Of a stretch of 42,251 bases of DNA, positions 1 to 10,006 are shown piece after piece. Origin of the DNA: Rhodocyclaceae bacterium (GTDB lineage Bacteria; Pseudomonadota; Gammaproteobacteria; Burkholderiales; Rhodocyclaceae); NCBI GenBank assembly GCA_026646875.1, contig JAPKHL010000013.1, forward strand, positions 1-42,251. Reading direction: 5' to 3'. Position 1 is the stretch's first letter. Every line of letters begins with the position of its first letter. Position numbers and translations under genes: made by a program. The notes beneath the pieces were generated by a model. The model was not told the DNA's origin and did not search any database. It worked only from the letters and a program-made list of their open reading frames with translations.

Positions 1-73
1 AGTCGTGCGGGAAGGCCGGCCGGCGCAGGTCGGCGACGATCGATTCGCGCTCGAGATGGACGATGCGGTGCAT
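1..73 (-). CDS. D-2-hydroxyacid dehydrogenase, N-terminal fragment (runs off the window)
   Basis: Only the first 24 codons are present; the gene continues beyond base 1. The visible start, MHRIVHLERESIVADLRRP, resembles the N-terminus of NAD-dependent D-2-hydroxyacid (glycerate-type) dehydrogenases as I remember them. Its ATG lies 3 bases after the stop of the half-ALDH gene, so the two are probably co-transcribed. The family assignment rests on a short N-terminal stretch and is tentative. No catalytic residue is in view. Confidence 0.5.
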   Translation of the reverse strand, partial: MHRIVHLERESIVADLRRPAFPHD

Positions 74-76
74 CGC

Positions 77-781
77 CTAGTCCCGGCTGACGTAGGCCTT
101 GCCGTGGCGCGCCGCGATGGCGCGCACCTTGTCGCCGAGCGCCGGGTCGCCGGAGAAGGCGAGACGGCCAACCTCCTCCTGCGCGCAGAGCCCCTCGATC
201 GCCGCCTCGTCGCCGTGCAGGATGTTGAAGAGCCCGGCCGGCAGGCCGGCGCGAGCGGTCAGTTCGGCGAAGGCGAAGGCCGCACCGGGCGCTTTCGGGC
301 TCGGCTTGCCGACCACCGCGCCGCCGGCGACGATGGTTGGCATGGCCAGGGAGAGCAGCCCGAGCAGCGGCGCGCGGTCGTCGCTGACGACGGCGACCAC
401 GGTGCCGGCAAACAGCGAGAGCGACGGTGCGTGCCGCAGCAGTTCCAGCGCCTCGTCGACCTCGGCGCGGGCGGCTTCCGCCTCCTTGCCGGTTTCCTCC
501 GCGATCAGGCCGGCGATGTGCTCGGCGTAGCCCGCCAGGACCTCGGCGATCGCGGCGACATGCCCGGCGCGAACCTCGTCGGGCTCCAGCGCCCACTTGA
601 CCAGGGCGCCCTGGGCGGCGGCGACGGCCTTGGCGGCGACATCGGCCCCGCACAGCGGCGTGCGGCGCAGAACCTCGCCGGTGCGCGGGTTGCGCACGTC
701 GAAGAAGGTATCGGCCATGGTCAGATAGGCGTGGCCGTTGATCCACAGCGGGAGGGCGAGCGGGTCGTCGTTTTCGATCAT
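77..781 (-). CDS. Half-length aldehyde dehydrogenase-like protein (NAD-binding half only)
   Basis: This 234-residue protein matches only the N-terminal, NAD-binding half of the aldehyde dehydrogenase superfamily, whose members usually have about 480 residues. Recognisable parts are WINGHAY near residue 13, the FDVRNPRTGEVL strand, the EETGKE helix (about 95-100), VVGKPSPKAP (about 157-166) and GLPAGLFNILHGD. The segment that normally reads like PWNFP, with the catalytic Asn, is replaced by SDDRAPLLG. The catalytic Cys and the Glu base belong to the missing half, so it should not be an active dehydrogenase. It ends cleanly in a stop and is followed 3 bases later by a different gene, so it is not a simple frameshifted ALDH. 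The start ATG at 781 begins MIENDDPLALP. It is divergent from the IclR regulator, a usual arrangement for a regulator and its target. Confidence 0.7.
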   Translation of the reverse strand: MIENDDPLALPLWINGHAYLTMADTFFDVRNPRTGEVLRRTPLCGADVAAKAVAAAQGALVKWALEPDEVRAGHVAAIAEVLAGYAEHIAGLIAEETGKEAEAARAEVDEALELLRHAPSLSLFAGTVVAVVSDDRAPLLGLLSLAMPTIVAGGAVVGKPSPKAPGAAFAFAELTARAGLPAGLFNILHGDEAAIEGLCAQEEVGRLAFSGDPALGDKVRAIAARHGKAYVSRD

Positions 782-1033
782 TTCGGTTTCCAGGGATGAG
801 CGCGGGCGGCGAGACGTTCCGGGCCGACGGGACGGGAAACGAACGGGGCGGCGCGCATGGTGGTGGCAAGGGTGGTGGTAAGATACGGCGCCGCGCGCAC
901 TGCGCGTGGCGCCGGTACGCAGCGGCGGAAGCGCCTGCGGCATGAACGACGGAACGACGGGCAGACCGGCGGCGCGGCAAACGCGCAATGGTAGTCCGCC
1001 GCCGCACAAAACGGAAGGTTGAACAGGGAAGCA
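782..1033. promoter_or_regulatory. Divergent intergenic region between half-ALDH and iclR-type gene
   Basis: This 252-bp region must hold the promoters for both divergent genes. The clearest element is an imperfect inverted repeat at about 884-918: outer GGCGCC arms around a perfect CGCGCA/TGCGCG pair. IclR-family regulators bind short palindromes, so this may be an operator for the adjacent regulator. That is inferred from position only. I could not assign convincing -35/-10 boxes. Confidence 0.3.
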
Positions 1034-1810
1034 ATGGCTGCGCAGCAAACAGAACGAGGTTCCATCCAGGTCATCGAGCGCATGATGTCGCTGCTCGACG
1101 TGCTGGCCGACTCCGCCGAGCCGGCTACCCTCAAGCACCTCTCCCAGTCCACCGGCCTGCACCCCTCCACCGCGCATCGCATCCTTGCCGCCATGACCGG
1201 CACGCGCCTCGTCGAGCGGCAGGAAGCCGGCACCTACCAGCTCGGCATCCGCCTGCTCGAGCTCGGCAACATCGTCAAGTCGCGCATCAACATCCGCCAG
1301 GTCGCCCTGCCCTTCATGGAGCAGTTGCACGAGCGGATCGGCGAGGCGGTCAACCTTGGCATCCGCCACGAGGACGAGATCGTCTATGTCGAGCGCACCT
1401 CGAGCGGCCGCTCGCTGGTGCGCGTGGTCTATCTGGTCGGCGGCCGCGCGCCGCTGCACCTCACCTCGGTCGGCAAGCTGTTCCTCGCCGCCGACACGCC
1501 GGAGGCGGTGCGCGCCTACGCCCGCCGCACCGGCCTGCCGGGCAAGACGCCGCATTCGCTGAGCAGCCTGCCGGTGCTGGAGAAGGAGCTGGAGAAAATC
1601 CGCCGCCACGATCTCGCCTTCGACAACGAGGAGGCCGAAATCGGCCTGCGCTGCGTCGCCGCGCCGATCCGCAACGACGAAGGCGTGCTGGTGGCAGGAC
1701 TCTCGGTCTCGGCGCCCTCCGAGCGCCACAGCCCGGACTGGGTGGCGCAGGTGAAGCAGACCGCCGACCACATCTCGCAGGCACTCGGCTACCGCAAGCC
1801 GGTGAAATGA
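1034..1810 (+). CDS. IclR-family transcriptional regulator
   Basis: The 258-residue protein has the IclR layout. An N-terminal winged helix-turn-helix covers about residues 10-75 (TLKHLSQSTGLHPSTAHRILAAM). A C-terminal effector-binding domain follows, with RTSSGRSLVRVVYLVGGRAPLHLTSVGKLFLA and EEAEIGLRCVAAPIRNDEGVLVAGLSVS, both typical of the family. The chosen ATG at 1034 has AGGGAAG just upstream; a TTG at 1019 is in frame but less likely. The gene is divergent from the half-ALDH/hydroxyacid dehydrogenase pair and probably controls it. The ligand cannot be told from sequence; the family commonly senses small carboxylates or aromatics. It is convergent with the PBP7 gene and shares a terminator with it. 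Confidence 0.93.
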   Translation: MAAQQTERGSIQVIERMMSLLDVLADSAEPATLKHLSQSTGLHPSTAHRILAAMTGTRLVERQEAGTYQLGIRLLELGNIVKSRINIRQVALPFMEQLHERIGEAVNLGIRHEDEIVYVERTSSGRSLVRVVYLVGGRAPLHLTSVGKLFLAADTPEAVRAYARRTGLPGKTPHSLSSLPVLEKELEKIRRHDLAFDNEEAEIGLRCVAAPIRNDEGVLVAGLSVSAPSERHSPDWVAQVKQTADHISQALGYRKPVK

Positions 1811-1843
1811 GCCGGAACCGGCCGCCACCGGCTTCCCGGCGAC

Positions 1844-1874
1844 AAAAAAGCCACGGCATGCCGTGGCTTTTTTT
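1844..1874. terminator. Bidirectional intrinsic terminator
   Basis: A perfect 20-base palindrome at 1849-1868 (AGCCACGGCA/TGCCGTGGCT) is flanked by A6 on the left and T7 on the right. It therefore works as a hairpin plus U-tract in both directions. It lies between the convergent IclR gene and the PBP7 gene and should serve both. Confidence 0.9.
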
Positions 1875-1889
1875 CTGGCGGCGACGCGC

Positions 1890-2891
1890 TCAGGCGTGCG
1901 TCAGCGGCCGGCGTCCGCTCGCCGCGCTTTCCATCCAGCGCTTGATGCGGTTGGCGTCGCCGATGCGGGTGAGCTTGCCCGCCGAATCGAGCAGGACGAT
2001 CACCACCGGCCGGTTGGCCACGCGCGCCTGCATCACCAGGCACTTGCCGGCCTCGTGGATGAAGCCGGTCTTGGACAGGCCGATGTCCCAGGTCGGGCTC
2101 TTCACCAGGCTGTTGGTGTTGTTGTAGTCGAGCAGGCGGCCGCTGACCTCGACCTGCGCGCCGGGCGTCGTCGAGAATTCGCGGATCAGCGGGTAACGGT
2201 GCGCGGCGGCGACCATGCGCGCGAGGTCGCTGGCGGTCGAGACGTTGTTGCTGGAGAGTCCGGTCGGTTCCTCGAAGCGCGAATGATGCATGCCCAGCTC
2301 GGAGGCCTTGCGGTTCATCGCGGCGACAAAGGCCGGCAGGCCGCCCGGGTAATGCCGGCCGAGGGCGTTGGCCGCACGGTTCTCCGACGACATCAGGGCG
2401 AGCAGCAGGGCCGTTTCGCGGCTGATCGTGGCGCCAACGCCGAGACGCGAGCGGCTGCCGCGCAGGTAATCGACGTCCTCGTCGGTGATGGTGATCGGCG
2501 CCTGCAGGTCGGGGATGCTGTCGAGGACGACCATGGCGGTCATCAGCTTGGTGATCGAGGCGATGGGAACGACGGCGTCGGCGTTCTTGCGGTACAGCGC
2601 GTCGCCATCCTCCTGGTCGACGACGACCACCGCGCCCGACTGCAGGGCCAGCCGGCCGGCATCCTGATCCGGAGCCTCGATGCCGGGGGCGATCGAGGCC
2701 TTGCGGACGTTCCTTTTCTGCGCGACGACATTCTTCTTCTGCGTCGTGACGGTCTTCTTCTGCGTTGTGGCGGTTTTCTTCTGTGTTGCCGGCTTGACGC
2801 GCTTTTCCGGCGCCGCCAGGGCGGGGCCGGCCGCCAGGGCGGCGAAAAGCAGCGTCGCGAGCAACGCGACCGAGGTCTGCGTAATCCGCAT
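1890..2891 (-). CDS. pbpG: D-alanyl-D-alanine endopeptidase, PBP7 type
   Basis: The 333-residue protein is a periplasmic S11-family penicillin-binding protein, expected to cleave D-Ala-meso-DAP cross-links in murein. It has a signal peptide (MRITQTSVALLATLLFAALAAGPALA, shown in part by its hydrophobic core at 8-20). The active-site motifs are SxxK (S112-ITK115), SxN (S169-EN171) and KTG (274-276). The start at 2891 is preceded by AGGAGA at about 6 bases. Between the signal peptide and the catalytic domain is a lysine-rich linker of four 7-residue repeats of the type TQKKTVT (residues 36-63). It shares a terminator with the convergent IclR gene. The exact subtype (PBP7 rather than PBP5-like) is inferred from length and lack of a C-terminal amphipathic anchor. 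Confidence 0.88.
   Translation of the reverse strand: MRITQTSVALLATLLFAALAAGPALAAPEKRVKPATQKKTATTQKKTVTTQKKNVVAQKRNVRKASIAPGIEAPDQDAGRLALQSGAVVVVDQEDGDALYRKNADAVVPIASITKLMTAMVVLDSIPDLQAPITITDEDVDYLRGSRSRLGVGATISRETALLLALMSSENRAANALGRHYPGGLPAFVAAMNRKASELGMHHSRFEEPTGLSSNNVSTASDLARMVAAAHRYPLIREFSTTPGAQVEVSGRLLDYNNTNSLVKSPTWDIGLSKTGFIHEAGKCLVMQARVANRPVVIVLLDSAGKLTRIGDANRIKRWMESAASGRRPLTHA
2703..2786 (-). repeat. Four 21-bp repeats encoding a Lys-rich linker in PBP7
   Basis: The four units encode TQKKTAT, TQKKTVT, TQKKNVV and AQKRNVR. The DNA units are similar but not identical (CTTCTGCGT-type cores on the plus strand). This looks like tandem duplication within the linker after the signal peptide. 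The basic linker could help the enzyme sit on anionic murein or membrane; that is inference. Confidence 0.75.
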
Positions 2892-2925
2892 GCGGTTTCT
2901 CCTGCACGTTCCGAATATGACTTTC

Positions 2926-2931
2926 ATTCTA
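2926..2931 (-). promoter_or_regulatory. Candidate -10 box (TAGAAT) upstream of pbpG
   Basis: TAGAAT on the minus strand lies about 35 bases before the pbpG ATG in an AT-rich patch. No good -35 hexamer is found at 17-18 bases, so the call is tentative. Confidence 0.35.
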
Positions 2932-3037
2932 ACCGAGTCTATCCGGTGAAAGCCAAAAATCAAGAAAACCAGTGACCTGCAAATCGAATGCGAGATTCAA
3001 CTTGAGGATTTCACGGAAATTTCACCCCTCGTCCGCC

Positions 3038-4171
3038 TCAGACCTCGAGGAAATCCTGCATCTCGCCGCGCCGCTGCATCGTGTCGCGGTAGCCGAGCTC
3101 GATCAGGGCGCGGGTGAAGGGCTGCTCGAACAGCAGGTAGCTGGTCAGGGCGCCGCCGCGCCGGTTCATCGCGCCCACGCCGCGCAGCAGGAAGCGCACG
3201 GCACGCGGCAGCGCCCGGGCGTGACGGGCGGCGATGTGGTCAAGGTGCTCGGAAGGGGAAATCACCAGCGCGCGCACTGGCCGCAGGGGAATTCCGGAGT
3301 GCGTGCGCACCTCGGGAGGAATCGCTGCCAGCGTCTGGTTGATGCGCTGCATGCGCTCGACGTCCACCGCCAGGCTGTCGAGGAAGATCGAGGCGAGCGC
3401 GTGGCCGGCGATCTGCGCCAGCGACGGGTAGAGGGTCGAGCGCTGCCGTTCGTGCTTGTCGACCGTGCGCCCGGAGCCGATCACCAGCACCTTTTCCGCA
3501 CCGAGGTGGATGGCCGGCGAAATCGGCGCCAGCTGGCGCATCGAGCCGTCGCCGAAATACTCGCGATTGAGGTGGACGGCCGGGAAAACGAAGGGGATCG
3601 CGCTCGAGGCCAGCAGATGGTCGATTCCCAGGCGCACGCGGCAGCCGAAGCGGTGCGTGCGCTGCCAGACATCGACCTCGGAGTGCGCCTGGAAGAAGCT
3701 GACGCTGTGCCCGCTGGTATAGCCTGAGGCGGTCAGGCTGACCGCGTAGAGGGCCCCGCTGGCGATGGCGCGGTCGATGTTGGCGAAGTCCAGATGGCGG
3801 CTCAGGAGCTGTCGCAGCGGCGCGTTGTCGAGCAGCGAACGCGGGCTGCGCCGGAACAGCCAGCCGAAGAGCAGCGCACCGATCCACTGGGTTCCCGTGG
3901 CGGCGATGCCGAGCGGGTCGGCGCGGTAGATGTGGCCGGCGCGCATGTTGCGCCAGACGTTGGCCAGCGCTTCGACGGCGCCACGGAAATTGTCGGCGTG
4001 ACAGGCCAGCGAGGCGGCGTTGATCGCTCCGGCCGAGGTGCCGCAGATGATCGGGAAGGGGTTGCGGGTATCGTCGGGCAGCAGGTCGCGCACGGCCAGC
4101 AGGACGCCGACCTGATAGGCGGCGCGAGCGCCGCCGCCGGTCAGGATCAGTGCGGTCTTGCGGTTGGCCAT
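3038..4171 (-). CDS. Patatin-like phospholipase family protein
   Basis: The 377-residue protein has the serine-aspartate dyad layout of patatin lipid acyl hydrolases. The oxyanion-hole glycine stretch is GGGARAAYQVG (12-22), the nucleophile elbow is GTSAG (44-48, Ser46), and the catalytic Asp lies in FGDGS (Asp208). This family hydrolyses acyl esters of membrane lipids. No signal peptide is seen, so it is probably cytoplasmic or membrane-peripheral; hydrophobic LFGWLF near 101-106 could touch the membrane. The ATG at 4171 follows a GGGGA 8 bases upstream. The gene lies 56 bases downstream of maeB on the same strand with no terminator between, so read-through is likely. Substrate is unknown. 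Confidence 0.88.
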   Translation of the reverse strand: MANRKTALILTGGGARAAYQVGVLLAVRDLLPDDTRNPFPIICGTSAGAINAASLACHADNFRGAVEALANVWRNMRAGHIYRADPLGIAATGTQWIGALLFGWLFRRSPRSLLDNAPLRQLLSRHLDFANIDRAIASGALYAVSLTASGYTSGHSVSFFQAHSEVDVWQRTHRFGCRVRLGIDHLLASSAIPFVFPAVHLNREYFGDGSMRQLAPISPAIHLGAEKVLVIGSGRTVDKHERQRSTLYPSLAQIAGHALASIFLDSLAVDVERMQRINQTLAAIPPEVRTHSGIPLRPVRALVISPSEHLDHIAARHARALPRAVRFLLRGVGAMNRRGGALTSYLLFEQPFTRALIELGYRDTMQRRGEMQDFLEV

Positions 4172-4227
4172 CGCGCATTCCCCGGGAGCATCGTGATGGC
4201 ACGCATGATACCCGGGGAAGGCCGGCC

Positions 4228-6519
<2,292 letters not shown>

Positions 6520-6867
6520 GGCACGTTCCTGTGTAAGCGTGGCTCGATAATTCATAATTATAGCAAAGCCGCTCCTGAGTTGCGCACCGTCTCCGGAGCG
6601 CCCGAGGACGCCCCGACCGACCGATGCACCTCGCGGCGGCTAGCAACCCCAGTCTAAGGGAGGCAGTTTTGTGGCATAATTGTGGATTACCGAAACAACC
6701 TCGCCGCGTCACAAACGCCGAGCATGCCCGTTACACCACCCCTGCGCTGGGCAAGTTTCTCGCCAGCCGCGACCGACGCCGCTCACCGGACCCCTCCGGT
6801 CTCCCCCCCTGCGCGCCGCGCCACGGTAATTCCCGCTTTCTCGACTTTTCTTTGAGAGTGTATTGCC
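6520..6867. promoter_or_regulatory. Divergent maeB-pckG control region
   Basis: This 348-bp region has no convincing gene. On the minus strand a perfect TATAAT (6557-6562) lies 38 bases before the maeB ATG and is a good -10 box, with no strong -35. On the plus strand CATAAT in GGCATAATTG (about 6673-6682) is a possible pckG -10, which would give a leader of nearly 190 bases. Around it are two GTGG motifs, but no clear operator was found. pckG has only a weak GAGAGTG ribosome site. Confidence 0.45.
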
Positions 6868-8709
6868 ATGAATCAAGCCGCCCCCCTGAACGCCCCCGAA
6901 TACGTCAAGCACGAACGCCTCAAGCAATGGGTCGCCGACATTGCGGCGCTCACCGAACCCGCCCGCATCGTCTGGGCCGACGGGTCGCAGGAAGAATATG
7001 ACCGCCTCTGCGGCGAGATGGTCACTGCTGGCATGCTGATCAAGCTCAACCAGGAAAAGCGCCCGAATTCCTACCTGGCCTGGTCGGATCCGTCCGACGT
7101 GGCGCGCGTCGAGGACCGCACCTTCATCTGCTCGGCGAAGAAGGAAGACGCCGGCCCGACCAACAACTGGGAAGATCCGGCCAAGATGCGCGAGACGCTC
7201 AACGGCCTGTACAAGGGCTGCATGCGCGGCCGCACGATGTACGTGATTCCCTTCTCGATGGGCCCGCTCGGCTCGCCGATCGCGCACATCGGCGTCGAGA
7301 TCTCCGACAGCCCCTATGTCGTGGTCAACATGCGCACGATGACCCGCATGGGTCGCGCCGTGTTCGATGTGCTCGGTACCGACGGCGAATTCGTTCCCTG
7401 CGTGCACAGCGTCGGCGCTCCGCTCGGCCCCAACGAGAAGGACTCGCGCTGGCCGTGCAACCCGGACACCAAGTACATCGTGCATTTCCCGGAAACCCGC
7501 GAGATCTGGTCCTACGGCTCCGGCTACGGCGGCAACGCCCTGCTCGGCAAGAAGTGCTTCGCGCTGCGCATCGCCTCGACGATGGCGCGCGACGAGGGCT
7601 GGCTGGCCGAACACATGCTGATCCTCGGCGTCGAATCGCCGGCGGGCGAGAAATCCTACGTCGCCGCCGCCTTCCCCTCGGCCTGCGGCAAGACCAACTT
7701 CGCCATGCTGATCCCGCCCAAATCGTTCAACGGCTGGAAGATCACCACCATCGGCGACGACATCGCCTGGATCAAGCCGGGCAAGGACGGCAAGTTCTAC
7801 GCGATCAATCCGGAAGCGGGTTTCTTCGGCGTGGCCCCGGGCACCAGCGAGAAGACCAACTTCAACGCGATGGCCACCCTCAAGGAAAACATCATCTTCA
7901 CCAACGTCGCGCTGACCGACGATGGCGACGTGTGGTGGGAAGGCATGAGCAAGGAAGCGCCGGCGCACCTGGTCGACTGGCAGGGCAAGGACTGGACGCC
8001 CGAGCTCGCCAAGGAGACCGGCCGCAAGGCGGCGCACCCCAATTCACGCTTCACCGCGCCGGCCGCCCAGTGCCCGTCGGTCGATCCGAAGTGGGAAGAT
8101 CCGCAGGGCGTGCCGATCTCGGCGTTCATCTTCGGCGGCCGTCGCGCCACCACCGTGCCGCTGGTCTATGAAGCCTTCAACTGGAACTACGGCGTGTACA
8201 TGGCCGCCACCCTCGGCTCGGAAACCACCGCCGCCGCCTTCGGCGCACAGGGTGTGGTACGCCGCGATCCCTTCGCCATGCTGCCGTTCTGCGGCTACCA
8301 CATGGGCGACTATTTCAATCACTGGCTGAAGATGGGCCATGCCGTCGAGCATGCCCCGCGCATCTTCTGCGTGAACTGGTTCCGCATGAACGAGAAGGGC
8401 GAATTCATGTGGCCCGGCTTCGGCGAGAACATGCGCGTGTTGAAGTGGATCGTCGACCGCGTCAAGGGTCGCGTCGGCGCCAAGGAAACCGCCCTTGGCT
8501 GGATGCCCAAGTTCGAGGACATCGACTGGACCGGACTCGACATCGGCAAGGCCGAATTCGAATCGCTGACCAAGGTCGACGCCGATGCCTGGAAGGCCGA
8601 ACTGAGCGGCCACAAGGAATGGTTCGACAAGCTCGGGGAAAAGATGCCGAAGCAGCTGATCCTCAAGCGCGAACTGTTCGAAATGGGCCTCTGGCACGAG
8701 ACGGTCTGA
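6868..8709 (+). CDS. pckG: Phosphoenolpyruvate carboxykinase (GTP)
   Basis: The 613-residue protein converts oxaloacetate and GTP to PEP, CO2 and GDP. Length fits the GTP class (about 600), not the ATP class (about 530). Diagnostic segments are the phosphate-binding loop FPSACGKTN (about 269-277), the [12 protein letters not shown]-type stretch (here [15 protein letters not shown]), the [16 protein letters not shown] segment and [19 protein letters not shown] near the end. The ATG at 6868 begins [13 protein letters not shown] strong terminator follows 21 bases after the stop. Divergent pairing with maeB suggests opposing or coordinated control of gluconeogenesis from C4 acids. Confidence 0.96.
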   Translation: MNQAAPLNAPEYVKHERLKQWVADIAALTEPARIVWADGSQEEYDRLCGEMVTAGMLIKLNQEKRPNSYLAWSDPSDVARVEDRTFICSAKKEDAGPTNNWEDPAKMRETLNGLYKGCMRGRTMYVIPFSMGPLGSPIAHIGVEISDSPYVVVNMRTMTRMGRAVFDVLGTDGEFVPCVHSVGAPLGPNEKDSRWPCNPDTKYIVHFPETREIWSYGSGYGGNALLGKKCFALRIASTMARDEGWLAEHMLILGVESPAGEKSYVAAAFPSACGKTNFAMLIPPKSFNGWKITTIGDDIAWIKPGKDGKFYAINPEAGFFGVAPGTSEKTNFNAMATLKENIIFTNVALTDDGDVWWEGMSKEAPAHLVDWQGKDWTPELAKETGRKAAHPNSRFTAPAAQCPSVDPKWEDPQGVPISAFIFGGRRATTVPLVYEAFNWNYGVYMAATLGSETTAAAFGAQGVVRRDPFAMLPFCGYHMGDYFNHWLKMGHAVEHAPRIFCVNWFRMNEKGEFMWPGFGENMRVLKWIVDRVKGRVGAKETALGWMPKFEDIDWTGLDIGKAEFESLTKVDADAWKAELSGHKEWFDKLGEKMPKQLILKRELFEMGLWHETV

Positions 8710-8730
8710 TCCCGTTTGCCGGTAAGCCCG

Positions 8731-8755
8731 GGGCCGCCTGCGGGCGGCCCTTTTT
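8731..8755 (+). terminator. Intrinsic terminator after pckG
   Basis: A perfect 8-bp GC stem (GGGCCGCC/GGCGGCCC, 8731-8738 with 8743-8750) closes a 4-base loop and is followed by T5 (8751-8755). It separates pckG from the aminotransferase gene, although that gene starts only 18 bases later and may depend on some read-through. Confidence 0.88.
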
Positions 8756-8773
8756 CTTGTTCCGGAGCCTGCC

Positions 8774-9934
8774 ATGACCTTCCCCGCCGCCCCGCGCGTC
8801 GCCGCCATCGCCCCCTTCCACGTCATGGAACTGCTGGCGCGCGCCCAGGCCCTCGAGGCCGCCGGGCACGACATCATCCACATGGAAGTGGGCGAGCCCG
8901 ATTTTCCGACGCCCCAACCGATCGTGGACGCCGCGCAGGCGCAGCTGGCCGGCGGGCGCATTTTCTACACGCCGGCGCTCGGCCTGCCCGAGCTGCGCGA
9001 GGCGATCGCCGGGTTCTACCGCACTCGCTACGGTGTCACGATCCCGGCCTCGCGCATCGTCGTCACCGCCGGTGCCTCGGGCGCGCTGCTGCTCGCGCTC
9101 GCCTGCCTGGCCTCACCCGGCAGCGAATGGCTGCTCACCGATCCGGGTTACCCCTGCAACCGGCACTTCGTGCGCAGCTTCGAAGGAGTTCCGGTCGGCA
9201 TTCCGGTCGATGCGGCCCGGAATTTCCAACCGACGCTCGCCGATCTCGAAAAGTACTGGTCACCGCGCACGGCGGGGGCCTTGTTCGCCTCGCCGGCCAA
9301 TCCGACCGGCACGCTGCTCGATGCGACGACGCTGGAAGCGATTGCCGGGTTCATCCGCCAACGTGGCGGGCAGCTGATCGTCGACGAGATCTACCACGGC
9401 CTGACCTACGGCGAGGATGCGCCGACCGCGCTGCAGTTCGGCGACGACATCTTCGTGGTGCAGAGCTTTTCGAAGTACTTCAACATGACGGGCTGGCGGC
9501 TGGGCTGGCTGGTCGTCCCCGAGGCCTTCGCGCGCGACATCGAGAAACTCGCGCAGAACCTCTTCATCGCACCATCGACGCTGGCGCAACACGCTGCGCT
9601 CGCGGCCTTCCAGCCGGAAACGATCGCCGTGCTGGAAGCGCGGCGCGCCGAATTCCGGGCACGTCGCGACTTTCTCGCTCCGGCCCTGGAAAGACTCGGG
9701 TTCCGCCTCGGCACCCGCCCGGCGGGCGCCTTCTACATCTATGCCGACTGCAGCGCGCTGAGTGGGGACAGCGCGCGCTTCGCCAGCGACCTGCTCGAAA
9801 CGGCGGGAGTCGCCGCTACCCCGGGTCTCGACTTCGGTGCGCACGCACCGGAAAGACACCTGCGCTTCGCCTATACGACACGCATCGAGCGTCTCGACGA
9901 AGCCGTCGCGCGGATCCGGCGCTTCCTCGGCTGA
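8774..9934 (+). CDS. PLP-dependent class I/II aminotransferase
   Basis: The 386-residue fold-type I aminotransferase shows MEVGEPDFPTP near the N-terminus, the NPTG motif (ASPANPTGT, about 173-181), the DEIYHGL segment (about 204-210) and the PLP lysine in SFSKYFNMTGWRLGW (Lys234). The C-terminal RFAYT stretch carries the arginine expected to bind the substrate carboxylate. These fit the aspartate/aromatic aminotransferase superfamily; the amino acid used cannot be fixed from sequence. The ATG at 8774 has CGGAG 7 bases upstream. It follows pckG directly but past a terminator, so its promoter is unclear. Confidence 0.92.
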   Translation: MTFPAAPRVAAIAPFHVMELLARAQALEAAGHDIIHMEVGEPDFPTPQPIVDAAQAQLAGGRIFYTPALGLPELREAIAGFYRTRYGVTIPASRIVVTAGASGALLLALACLASPGSEWLLTDPGYPCNRHFVRSFEGVPVGIPVDAARNFQPTLADLEKYWSPRTAGALFASPANPTGTLLDATTLEAIAGFIRQRGGQLIVDEIYHGLTYGEDAPTALQFGDDIFVVQSFSKYFNMTGWRLGWLVVPEAFARDIEKLAQNLFIAPSTLAQHAALAAFQPETIAVLEARRAEFRARRDFLAPALERLGFRLGTRPAGAFYIYADCSALSGDSARFASDLLETAGVAATPGLDFGAHAPERHLRFAYTTRIERLDEAVARIRRFLG

Positions 9935-9966
9935 CACGCCACCGAACGCGGATCTTCCGCCCGGCG

Positions 9967-9990
9967 GGTGAGGCAGCCTGCTGCCTCACC
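9967..9990. terminator. Perfect hairpin between convergent genes
   Basis: The inverted repeat GGTGAGGCAG/CTGCCTCACC has a 10-bp perfect stem and a 4-base loop. It lies between the convergent aminotransferase and H1-like genes. Neither strand has a T-tract after it, so it may act as a mRNA 3' stabiliser or weak terminator rather than a standard intrinsic terminator. Confidence 0.5.
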
Positions 9991-10006
9991 CTGCAGGCGT
10001 CATCGC

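Noticed and set aside
1-781. Half-ALDH as a frameshifted full-length ALDH
   Set aside because: Downstream of its stop a different gene (hydroxyacid dehydrogenase start) begins after 3 bases, so no second ALDH half follows.
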